The notes beneath the pieces are model-generated. The model was given only the letters and a program-made list of their open reading frames with translations. It searched no databases and was not told the origin of the DNA. DNA of 5,700 bases from Nitrosomonas sp. (GTDB lineage: Bacteria; Pseudomonadota; Gammaproteobacteria; Burkholderiales; Nitrosomonadaceae): positions 1 through 5,700 of the forward strand of contig JAJFJI010000123.1 of the NCBI GenBank assembly GCA_021774205.1. The letters run 5' to 3'. The position numbers were made by a program, and so were the translations under genes. Below, piece by piece: positions 1 to 5,700 of the stretch (positions are counted from its first letter, which is position 1; the number at the start of each line of letters is the position of its first letter).

Positions 1-981
1 AACCAGACAGCCAATAGTACTGGCAATCATTCCCAGTGCAATAAAATAATAAAGATATAAGCTTAGCAATCCTGCCTGGCTGGCACCCAGGCTACGCATC
101 ACGGCACAACCATCAAGATGACGTTGGGTAAAACGGCGAACTGCCAGTGCAACCGCAGCAGCCGCGAGCACAACACTTGCCAGCGCAGCCAGGCTAAGGA
201 ATTTTTCTGACCGTTCCAGCGCTGCCTTGATTTCTGGACGGGCGTCACGAATACCTTCGATTCGTTGCCCAGACACCAGTTGAGTCTGTAGCCATTCACG
301 GTATTTTTCCACTCGTCCGGTTTCACCGGCTATCAGCAAGCGATATGAAATACGGCTGCCGGGTTGAACCAGTTTAGTAGCGGGCAAGTCGGCTGCATTA
401 ATCATTAGGCGTGGCCCAAGGTTGATAAAGCCGACAGAATAATCCGGTTCGCGCATAATCAGTGCCGCCACGACCAGCTGTATCGCACCGACATCAATGA
501 TGTCACCTTGTTTAAGTGCCAAGCGAATCATCAGTTTTTCATCAATCCAAGCCGTCCCCGGCGTCGGCACCGAATCCGCAACGCGCGTATTTTCAGGCAA
601 CGCTGTCTGACTCGTCACGTCGGCAAGATGCAAATTGCCGCGCAATGGATAGCCATCCGTTACGGCCCTGATTTCGACAAGCAAATTGTCGTCGCCATTA
701 GAGGTCATACTGGGAAATTGCATCATAGTTGACGTTGCCAGCCCTAAACGCCTTGCTTCATCATCATAATGCTGGGGCAAGAGATGATCCGAAATAACCA
801 GTAAATCAGCACCCAGCAATTGATTACTTTCAAGAGAGAGTGCCATCTGCACCCGATCAGCAAAAAATCCGACTGTGGTGATGCCGCTTACTGCAATGAT
901 CAATGCCAGCGCTAAAACACGTAATTCACCCGCGCGCCAATCACGGCGTAGCATACGAAAAGAAAGGCTAAAGAAATTCAT
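1..981 (-). CDS. ybbP: YbbP-type FtsX-family ABC transporter permease, N-terminal part (cut by window edge)
   Basis: This is the membrane subunit of a MacB/LolCDE-like (type VII) ABC transporter, expected in the inner membrane with a large periplasmic domain and partnered with the YbbA ATPase. The visible 327 residues have no stop and continue past the left edge; the family is usually about 800 residues. Residues 1-20 are a basic cytoplasmic start (LRRDWRAGEL), which is typical of YbbP. A transmembrane helix spans about 21-41, a periplasmic domain about 42-258, a second helix about 261-281, then the FtsX-type cytoplasmic loop (AVMRSLGAS, about 293-301) and a third helix about 304-326. The ATG at 981 is the first start after an in-frame stop at 997-999. 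No Shine-Dalgarno sequence is visible before it. G+C is high (36 of 60 bases at 121-180), unlike the DNA upstream. In relatives this gene directly follows ybbA; here 2.7 kb separates them. The family is clear; the exact substrate is unknown. Confidence 0.87.
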   Translation of the reverse strand, partial: MNFFSLSFRMLRRDWRAGELRVLALALIIAVSGITTVGFFADRVQMALSLESNQLLGADLLVISDHLLPQHYDDEARRLGLATSTMMQFPSMTSNGDDNLLVEIRAVTDGYPLRGNLHLADVTSQTALPENTRVADSVPTPGTAWIDEKLMIRLALKQGDIIDVGAIQLVVAALIMREPDYSVGFINLGPRLMINAADLPATKLVQPGSRISYRLLIAGETGRVEKYREWLQTQLVSGQRIEGIRDARPEIKAALERSEKFLSLAALASVVLAAAAVALAVRRFTQRHLDGCAVMRSLGASQAGLLSLYLYYFIALGMIASTIGCLV

Positions 982-1174
982 AAATGTATTGATAGATCAC
1001 GGTTCATGATCAATTAGCAAAAAAAACAAAAAATCGCTCAACTAAATCTAACAGCAACTATACAGGCCAACGCAGTAGCTGTTCAGATTGCTCCTGATAC
1101 TTGTTTGTTCAAAGCACAAAATGTGAGTTTACACGTGCCTATGATCATTTTGTAACACCGAAAAGCCAACTAGG

Positions 1175-1202
1175 ATTATAGTGGCAACCTGAATAGTTAC
1201 AA
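1175..1202 (-). promoter_or_regulatory. Possible sigma-70 promoter for ybbP
   Basis: On the minus strand, a TTGTAA -35-like box (1202-1197) is followed by 16 bases and a perfect TATAAT -10 box (1180-1175). Transcription would begin near 1168 and leave a leader of roughly 190 bases before the ybbP start at 981. A promoter here would make sense because ybbP is no longer next to ybbA. A second perfect TATAAT occurs on the same strand at 1221-1216 but lacks a good -35. In DNA this AT-rich, such boxes arise by chance, so support is modest. Confidence 0.3.
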
Positions 1203-1826
1203 TCCAATTTGATAAATTATAGTTATAAATGTTCAATCGCACCATGCACTATCAAAAACTAACGCTTAAAAATGTACTGTGTATTACTCCTACAACCTTG
1301 CATTTAGAAAAGAATTGTTACCATGACTATCTGATATTCATTAAAAACAATCAAAACAATAACCAAGTCAGACACCAAAAAATAACACAATGAATGCAGA
1401 TCCGCGCACCTCAATCCACAGCGACCGATGTGCATAAAGGATAGGCGAAGGTAGTAAATGTTGCCGTTGGCAGACCTTATATAAGTTGCACTAATGTCAA
1501 TATTCATTATGGCGACAAACATGCAATCAAAAATGATTCACTTTGTTTTGACTGCCTTGAAAGGGTTGCCAATCTAAAAAACTGGTTTTGGAATGAAGTG
1601 ATGGCTGGCTTATACAACTGATGGATGTATTACGCGCAATTTTTTCGCTAACTTTCGAAACTCATCACTCATTTCATATAACAAAGTACGCGTTCCGCAG
1701 AAAGTATTGCGTATTTTCATCTTGACAACTTAATGATAGTAGAAACAACCGAACAAATTTTTATTCACCCCGCCCCTAAATTAACGATAGGCTGTATTAG
1801 TATTAATGGCTGTTTTGGTTAGACAC

Positions 1827-1854
1827 TTGACATGAATAATTAAAAAAATATTAA
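1827..1854 (+). promoter_or_regulatory. Weak candidate sigma-70 promoter
   Basis: A perfect TTGACA (1827-1832) is followed after 16 bases by TATTAA (1849-1854), which matches the -10 consensus at four of six positions. It points toward the porin but lies almost 300 bases from the small reading frame at 2129. A better-placed promoter sits at 2041-2079. This could be a secondary or chance site. Confidence 0.18.
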
Positions 1855-2040
1855 AAAGAATCAACAGGTCATCCCGACACGAGAGTCATACCTTTCAGCG
1901 TTTTAAAAGTGAGTAACATCTCCTTCACATCACAGGACGCGCCTGACCGTAGCAAAGAATTTCGAATAGGTTTGTGTAGACTAACAACTAAATTTAAGCT
2001 GTATCTGATTGATATTATTGATGCTAACTGACAATCAAAA

Positions 2041-2079
2041 CTAATATTCAGCTTTCATTCAGGTAAGTCCCTGTAGAAT
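2041..2079 (+). promoter_or_regulatory. Candidate activator-dependent porin promoter with tandem 11-bp repeats
   Basis: Two adjacent 11-bp units, CTAATATTCAG (2041-2051) and CTTTCATTCAG (2052-2062), agree at 8 of 11 positions. An 11-base spacer and a TAGAAT -10 box (2074-2079, preceded by TG) follow. No -35 hexamer is present in the usual place; the repeats occupy it. This is the layout of promoters activated by OmpR/PhoB-family response regulators, where tandem half-sites one helical turn apart end about 10-11 bases before the -10. The second unit contains CTTTCAT, one base from the Pho-box half-site CTGTCAT, but the first unit (CTAATAT) fits poorly, so PhoB itself is not established. Transcription would start near 2086, about 43 bases before the ATG at 2129. 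Confidence 0.5.
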
Positions 2080-2114
2080 CGTCTCATCAGAAATCGATTT
2101 GCATCAATTCATCG

Positions 2115-2122
2115 AAAGGAGG
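2115..2122 (+). promoter_or_regulatory. Strong Shine-Dalgarno sequence (AAAGGAGG)
   Basis: AAAGGAGG lies six bases before the ATG at 2129 and is the best ribosome binding site I see in the window. It serves the small reading frame at 2129, not the porin, whose ATG at 2243 has only a weak GAG seven bases upstream. A 10-bp palindrome, AAATCGATTT, lies at 2091-2100 just upstream. Confidence 0.7.
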
Positions 2123-2128
2123 CATCTG

Positions 2129-2256
2129 ATGAAAGTAAAAAAAAAATGCCCAAAAATTTGCTGGGGATGATGCTATTGATTTTGGTGCTGGGAGTGCCAT
2201 CGATTGCTGAAGCTGGTAGAGGCCATATTTCTGAGACAAAAAATGAATTACCTTAA
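2129..2256 (+). CDS. Small signal-peptide reading frame with a -1 break at an A10 tract; leader or gene relic
   Basis: The ATG at 2129, placed by the strong ribosome binding site, reads only 13 codons (MKVKKKCPKICWG) to TGA at 2168-2170. The frame one base back, open from an ATG at 2146 to TAA at 2254-2256, encodes 36 residues starting MPKNLLGMMLLILVLG and ending its hydrophobic part with PSIAEA then GRGHIS. Joining the two by a -1 shift in the ten A at 2137-2146 gives a textbook Sec signal peptide: basic start, LLGMMLLILVLGV core, and cleavage after AEA. The joined product would be 42 residues. The reading codons on the tract are AAA AAA AAA, so ribosomal or transcriptional slippage is possible, but an A deletion in a decayed gene or a sequencing error would look the same. 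The frame overlaps the porin ATG at 2243 by 14 bases, consistent with translational coupling. I do not recognise a homologous protein. Confidence 0.4.
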
Positions 2257-3670
2257 ATTCATGTCACTATGCATTGTTCTTTTTTGTACCAGCCTTCCAT
2301 CTAATGCCTTTGCACTCGATTTTTATATTAAAAATAAAACTAAACAACTTTTTTCAAAATCTAGGATTAACAACGAATATATCAAGGCTTTCCAAAGTAT
2401 CGAGGGCTCATCTGCTAATAATAGTCAAGAAGCAGAAGTAGCAGAAATTAAAACCTCAACCGATGAGTTATTAACGAGTAGTAACATTCGAATCAAGCAG
2501 GGAGAAGATGGGGTGTTTAGACTTGAGACAGAAGATGGGAATTTCAGTTTTAGACTGGGCGGCCGCATCCATGCGGATGTTTCTTTTAGCTCTGATGATA
2601 ATTTTCGTAATGCAAATGGAAATAATATTGAAGCCAATAACGGTACAGAACTACGACGCGGACGCATCAGATTCGAAAGTACGTTCTTTAAAGACTGGTT
2701 TTTTAGAAGCGAAGTTGACTTTGCTGATAGTAACGTGGCAATCAAAGACATGTTTCTTCAATATGATGGTCTGAATTTTGCCCGAATTAGGATAGGAGAG
2801 CAAAAACAAGCTTTTAGTCGTGAACTGCAAGAAAGCTCAAATGATATGCTGTTTATGGAACGTTCAGCCATGAATGTATTGAATGGGCCAACCGTCAATC
2901 GTGCCGTTGGCCTTAACATATTTAGTCATGGACAAAACTGGACTGGACAGGTCGGAATCTATGGAGACACGCTCGACTCCAATAAGCATGACATTTTCGA
3001 GGATAAAGGATGGTCGGTGAATTCTCGAATAACTTATGCACCGATAACCGAAAAAAAAAGAGTCATCCATATCGGTGCGGCCGGTAATTATCGTAAACCG
3101 GATGATGCGAGCGATATAAGCGACAGGCAATTGGCATTAGCCTATGAAACAACCCATATGTCAAATTTGAATCTAATCAAAACTGGCATAGCTGATGTCA
3201 ATAACATCAAAATGTTAGGACTGGAAGGAAGTGGCATAATGGGTCCTTTCAGTGCAAGTGGCGAATATACCAATAGCTGGGTAGATCCCAAAGGCGAAGG
3301 ACTGAGTTTAAATTTTAGTGGTTGGTATGCAGAAGCAGCCTGGACACTTACTGGCGAATCACGCATTTATAAGAAAGGTATGTTTCATCGCGTGATCCCT
3401 AGCAAAGCATTTAGTTTAACAAAAAGCGGTTTAGGGGCCTGGGAGTTGGCGGCACGTTATGCCGAAGTTGATTTGAATGACGGCACTTTCAAGGGTGGCA
3501 AGTTATCCAATCTTTCCATTGCGCTTAATTGGTACCCTAATCGAATTGTTCGGTTTATGGCAGGTTACGACAAAGCGTTACAAATCAAAGATTCACCGCT
3601 AACCAATCGAGATGGGAGCAAGGTAGATAATCTGGATACTTTCATGTTTCGTGCGCAGCTGGTTTACTAA
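2243..3670 (+). CDS. OprO/OprP-family (phosphate-selective type) outer-membrane porin
   Basis: This is a 475-residue beta-barrel porin of the outer membrane, of the family named for the Pseudomonas phosphate and polyphosphate channels OprP and OprO. Residues 1-24 are a Sec signal peptide with cleavage likely after NAFA. Residues 25-88 form a hydrophilic, partly helical linker. The barrel starts about residue 89 (DGVFRLETEDGNFSFRLGGR), then NGTELRRGRIRFE (134-145), KDWFFRSEVDFAD (150-162), IKDMFLQYDGL (167-177) and a conserved RIGEQKQAFSRE segment (183-194). The chain ends in LVY with the terminal aromatic residue needed for outer-membrane assembly. The open frame extends upstream to a TTG at 2204, but the ATG at 2243 gives a proper signal peptide and is preferred. 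Its ribosome binding site is weak, so translation may depend on the overlapping small frame upstream. The gene ends 35 bases from the convergent ybbA. Actual substrate (phosphate, pyrophosphate, other anions) cannot be read from sequence. Confidence 0.85.
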   Translation: MNYLKFMSLCIVLFCTSLPSNAFALDFYIKNKTKQLFSKSRINNEYIKAFQSIEGSSANNSQEAEVAEIKTSTDELLTSSNIRIKQGEDGVFRLETEDGNFSFRLGGRIHADVSFSSDDNFRNANGNNIEANNGTELRRGRIRFESTFFKDWFFRSEVDFADSNVAIKDMFLQYDGLNFARIRIGEQKQAFSRELQESSNDMLFMERSAMNVLNGPTVNRAVGLNIFSHGQNWTGQVGIYGDTLDSNKHDIFEDKGWSVNSRITYAPITEKKRVIHIGAAGNYRKPDDASDISDRQLALAYETTHMSNLNLIKTGIADVNNIKMLGLEGSGIMGPFSASGEYTNSWVDPKGEGLSLNFSGWYAEAAWTLTGESRIYKKGMFHRVIPSKAFSLTKSGLGAWELAARYAEVDLNDGTFKGGKLSNLSIALNWYPNRIVRFMAGYDKALQIKDSPLTNRDGSKVDNLDTFMFRAQLVY

Positions 3671-3705
3671 AAATTCCTCCCATCTGCTTGATTTTCAGAA
3701 ACTAA

Positions 3706-4398
3706 CTATTTTTCATGATTATGCACAAGCTGCCCGCTCGCCAACCGTATTTGACGTGAACAGCGATTGGAAATGGCTTCGTCATGGGTTACCAGAACTA
3801 AAGTCGTACCATGCTCACGGTTAAGCTCAAACATAAGCTCTATAATTTGCGTGCCCGTCGCAGCATCCAAATTACCAGTAGGTTCATCAGCAAGTAATAA
3901 CTTGGGATCTGTGGAAAAAGCACGAGCAATTGCAACACGTTGTTGCTCTCCCCCTGAAAGCTGCTTCGGATAATGTTTTAAACGCTTTTCCAATCCAACG
4001 CGTTCAAGTAGTTTCAGTGCAGTTGCATCAGCTTTCTTGAAGCCGGCAAGTTCCAATGGCAACATAACATTTTCGATTGCGGTTAACGCAGGTAATAACT
4101 GAAAAGATTGAAAAACAAAACCGAGTATTTTTCCTCGCAAAGCTGCCCGGTCATCTTCGCTCAATGAAAAAATATCGATACCATTCAAGTGAACTTTACC
4201 CTGGGTCGGCATATCCAATCCTGCGAGTAATCCCAAAAGGGTCGATTTTCCTGAGCCGGATGCGCCAACAATAGCAACGGCTTCACCGGCATTTACTTCT
4301 AAGTCGATATTCTGCAAAATAGTCAATTGAATATCGCCGGTATTTACTTGTTTAGTCAGCGCATTGGCTTGAAGAATTGGCTGTAACATATTATTCAT
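3706..4398 (-). CDS. ybbA: YbbA-type (LolD/MacB-like) ABC transporter ATPase
   Basis: This 230-residue cytoplasmic ATPase should power the YbbP permease. All nucleotide-binding motifs are intact: Walker A GASGSGKST (45-53), Q-loop glutamine at 97 (FVFQSFQLLP), signature LSGGEQQR (147-154), Walker B LLLADE (167-172), D-loop GNLD (175-178) and switch histidine 205 (VTHDE). Length and motifs match the LolD/MacB/YbbA group; divergence from tesA and presence of ybbP point to YbbA. The ATG at 4398 is supported by AGGA at 4413-4410, 11 bases upstream and inside tesA; an ATG at 4389 is an alternative. The start is one base from the tesA start, so its promoter must lie within tesA. The gene ends with TAG at 3706-3708, and the porin lies convergently beyond it where ybbP would be expected. 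Confidence 0.9.
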   Translation of the reverse strand: MNNMLQPILQANALTKQVNTGDIQLTILQNIDLEVNAGEAVAIVGASGSGKSTLLGLLAGLDMPTQGKVHLNGIDIFSLSEDDRAALRGKILGFVFQSFQLLPALTAIENVMLPLELAGFKKADATALKLLERVGLEKRLKHYPKQLSGGEQQRVAIARAFSTDPKLLLADEPTGNLDAATGTQIIELMFELNREHGTTLVLVTHDEAISNRCSRQIRLASGQLVHNHEK

Positions 4399-4413
4399 TA
4401 TGAAAAAAATCCT
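4390..4413. promoter_or_regulatory. Back-to-back start region of ybbA and tesA
   Basis: The start codons of ybbA (4398-4396, minus) and tesA (4400-4402, plus) are separated by one base. The ybbA ribosome binding site (AGGA, minus strand 4413-4410) falls within tesA codons 4-5. No clear Shine-Dalgarno sequence precedes tesA. Each promoter must sit inside the other gene's coding region; I could not pick out convincing -35/-10 pairs for either. Confidence 0.6.
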
Positions 4414-5047
4414 AATTATTCTTTGTTTTCTTTTTACCGCTAGTTATGGTGTAGCGATTGCATCGACCAATACGATTACGGTTATGGTACTGGGCGATAG
4501 TCTGTCAACGAGCTATGGTATGCCTTCGGAAGCTGGATGGGTTAATATTTTAGAACAACGACTACAAATGCACTCGCCTATTTATCAAGTGATCAATACC
4601 AGTATCAGCGGTGAAACAACACTGGGTGGACGTAATCGTATTGAGCAAGCACTTCAAGCTCATCAACCAGACATTGTCATGGTCGGACTTGGCGGCAACG
4701 ATGGGCTACAGGGTACATCTATCAAATCCATCCATGAAAATCTGGAAGCTATCATTAAAGCCTGCTTGCAAAATAATGCGGCAGTACTGCTACTTGGCAT
4801 GCAAATACCACCCAATTATGGCATAACCTATACACAAAAGTTTCGTGATATTTATCAGCAACTAGCAATAAATTATCAACTTGAACAGGTACCATTCCTG
4901 TTAGCCGGTTTTGGAGAAAATCGAGATTTTTTTCAGTCAGATGGAATCCATCCCAATATTCTGGCACAGGAAATCATCGTAGAAAATGTATGGTCAGTAT
5001 TATATCCCATGCTCCAACCTGAGCAAGTTGCCACAAGCGTGGATTAA
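4400..5047 (+). CDS. tesA: TesA-type secreted SGNH hydrolase (arylesterase / thioesterase I / lysophospholipase L1)
   Basis: This 215-residue GDSL/SGNH esterase is predicted to be exported to the periplasm, where relatives hydrolyse acyl thioesters, lysophospholipids and aryl esters. Residues 1-21 are a Sec signal peptide (MKKILIILCFLF...), cleaved probably after AIA at 21. The four blocks are present: GDSLS with nucleophile Ser34 (32-36), oxyanion glycine 71 in SISGETT, GGND with Asn100 (98-101), and DGIHPN with Asp181 and His184 (181-186). Length and spacing fit E. coli TesA. The ATG at 4400 is chosen because it begins the signal peptide, though no Shine-Dalgarno sequence is evident. It diverges from ybbA, the classic arrangement; to my knowledge TesA of E. 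coli has been reported to work with the YbbAP transporter. It ends seven bases from the convergent rluC. Confidence 0.92.
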   Translation: MKKILIILCFLFTASYGVAIASTNTITVMVLGDSLSTSYGMPSEAGWVNILEQRLQMHSPIYQVINTSISGETTLGGRNRIEQALQAHQPDIVMVGLGGNDGLQGTSIKSIHENLEAIIKACLQNNAAVLLLGMQIPPNYGITYTQKFRDIYQQLAINYQLEQVPFLLAGFGENRDFFQSDGIHPNILAQEIIVENVWSVLYPMLQPEQVATSVD

Positions 5048-5054
5048 CAAGTAG

Positions 5055-5700
5055 TCAACATCGCACTGGAGGCTCATCTGAGTCCCGATCCAGCCCATCA
5101 AGAAACGCTTGCAAATCATCCGCCAAAGGAGCTTCAATTTCCATTCGTTCGCCGGATAATGGGTGCGTAACACCCACTTTACTGGCATGCAAAAACATCC
5201 GTTGTAAACTTGGTTCACGTTTATTCTTGGCGAGTTGTTTGTTAAGTGCAAAGTCTCCATATTTATCATCGCCTGCAATAGGAAAACCAAGATGCGCAAG
5301 ATGGACACGTATTTGATGTGTCCGACCGGTTTTTAAATCTGCTTCCAACAAACTGAAGTTCTTCCAGGATTTAATTAAAGTAAATATGGTATGTGACGTC
5401 ATTCCTTTAATGTTCTGACATGCATCAGTAATAACAGCAACACGACGCTCTCCAGTTGTGGTTACATATTTATTTAAGGGCAGCTTCACACTTTGCTTGA
5501 GATTACGCCACTTGCCTTTGACCAGCACCAAATAACGCTTTTTAACTGCGCCCTGACGTATTTGCTGATGTAATTCAACCAACGCCTGTCGTTTTTTTGC
5601 CAACAGTAATACGCCAGAAGTTTCCCGATCAAGACGGTGAACCAGTTCCAGAAATTTCCAGTCAGGATGCTGGCTGCGCAATTGCTCAATCACACCAAAA
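5055..5700 (-). CDS. rluC: Ribosomal large-subunit pseudouridine synthase RluC, C-terminal two thirds (cut by window edge)
   Basis: RluC converts three uridines of 23S rRNA (955, 2504 and 2580 in E. coli) to pseudouridine. The visible 215 codons hold the catalytic domain. They include the HRLDRETSG motif with the catalytic Asp codon at 5630-5628, a KRYLVLVKGKW strand, the LKTGRTHQIRVHLAHLGFPI segment with its conserved Arg, the DDKYGD motif, and the closing RMFLHASKVGVTHPLSGE segment. The frame stays open to the right edge (FGVIEQLR before the motif), so the GTG at 5693 is an internal Val codon and the N-terminal S4-like RNA-binding domain lies outside the window. The pattern fits RluC better than RluD, with RluD or RluA-family paralogues the alternative. 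The stop is TGA at 5057-5055. Confidence 0.88.
   Translation of the reverse strand, partial: FGVIEQLRSQHPDWKFLELVHRLDRETSGVLLLAKKRQALVELHQQIRQGAVKKRYLVLVKGKWRNLKQSVKLPLNKYVTTTGERRVAVITDACQNIKGMTSHTIFTLIKSWKNFSLLEADLKTGRTHQIRVHLAHLGFPIAGDDKYGDFALNKQLAKNKREPSLQRMFLHASKVGVTHPLSGERMEIEAPLADDLQAFLDGLDRDSDEPPVRC

Larger units (their letters stand above)
982..2040. other. AT-rich intergenic stretch without a recognisable gene
   Basis: I find no convincing coding sequence on either strand here. Open frames are short, lack ribosome binding sites and do not read like known families. The stretch is AT-rich, for example 16 G+C of 60 at 1201-1260 and 1 of 20 at 1841-1860. I see no tRNA, no strong hairpin plus T-run terminator and no terminal inverted repeats of an insertion sequence. 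A short inverted repeat, GATCA-N7-TGATC, lies at 995-1011 just ahead of ybbP. Two possible promoters are listed separately. The stretch may be part of the DNA that came in with the porin gene, or decayed sequence. Confidence 0.6.

Noticed and set aside
995..1011. Inverted repeat GATCA-N7-TGATC as an operator or terminator near ybbP
   Set aside because: A five-base stem without a T-run or second copy is too weak to name as a regulatory site.
1304..1522. A 72-codon minus-strand open frame in the AT-rich stretch
   Set aside because: No ribosome binding site, no recognisable domain, and unlikely composition; AT-rich DNA gives such frames by chance.
1508..1576. A 22-codon plus-strand frame starting MATNMQSK
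   Set aside because: No ribosome binding site and no distinctive content beyond a short hydrophobic patch.
1722..1750. TTGACA at 1722-1727 as a promoter
   Set aside because: No acceptable -10 box lies 15-19 bases downstream.
1852..2031. An open frame of about 55 codons on the plus strand ending at TGA near 2031, considered as a transposase or gene remnant
   Set aside because: It has no start codon with a ribosome binding site and I recognise no family in the translation; too short to claim.
982..2128. CRISPR array, tRNA, or insertion sequence in the long gap
   Set aside because: No regularly spaced repeats, no cloverleaf-like segment, and no transposase or terminal inverted repeats are visible.
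2204..2242. TTG at 2204 as the porin start
   Set aside because: It would put 13 unrelated residues before a normal signal peptide and has no ribosome binding site; the ATG at 2243 is the better start.
5691..5693. GTG at 5693 as the rluC start
   Set aside because: The frame remains open to the window edge with residues typical of the family's interior; the RNA-binding N-terminus must lie outside the window.

Overview
The window looks like a Gram-negative proteobacterial chromosome. It encodes an outer-membrane porin, two Sec signal peptides on envelope proteins, and the conserved envelope set tesA / ybbA / ybbP. Gene style and moderate G+C suggest a betaproteobacterium, perhaps a Nitrosomonas-like one. 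That assignment is a guess from sequence flavour, not from a search.

Layout from left to right. Positions 1-981 (minus) hold the N-terminal 327 residues of a YbbP-type FtsX-family ABC permease cut by the left edge. Positions 982-2128 are an AT-rich stretch with no convincing gene. It carries a possible minus-strand promoter for the permease and, at its right end, a well-formed plus-strand promoter with two tandem 11-bp repeats. Positions 2129-2256 hold a strong ribosome binding site and a small signal-peptide reading frame interrupted at a run of ten A. This frame overlaps the start of an OprO/OprP-type porin (2243-3670, plus). Positions 3706-4398 (minus) encode the matching YbbA-type ABC ATPase. 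Positions 4400-5047 (plus) encode a TesA-type secreted SGNH hydrolase, divergent from ybbA with one base between the start codons. Positions 5055-5700 (minus) hold most of an RluC pseudouridine synthase cut by the right edge.

How the genes fit together. TesA, YbbA and YbbP form a widely conserved neighbourhood in which ybbA and ybbP are normally adjacent co-directional genes and tesA diverges from them. Here the order and orientation are kept, but about 2.7 kb lies between ybbA and ybbP. That insert carries a porin on the opposite strand with its own regulatory region. The porin module therefore splits a transporter operon, and ybbP should need its own promoter. RluC is a housekeeping rRNA modification enzyme unrelated to the others.

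The points most worth a second look are the porin leader (tandem-repeat promoter, strong ribosome binding site, A10 tract, broken signal-peptide frame overlapping the porin start) and the split ybbA/ybbP pair. I see no CRISPR array, tRNA, rRNA, intact mobile element or recognisable novel defence system.
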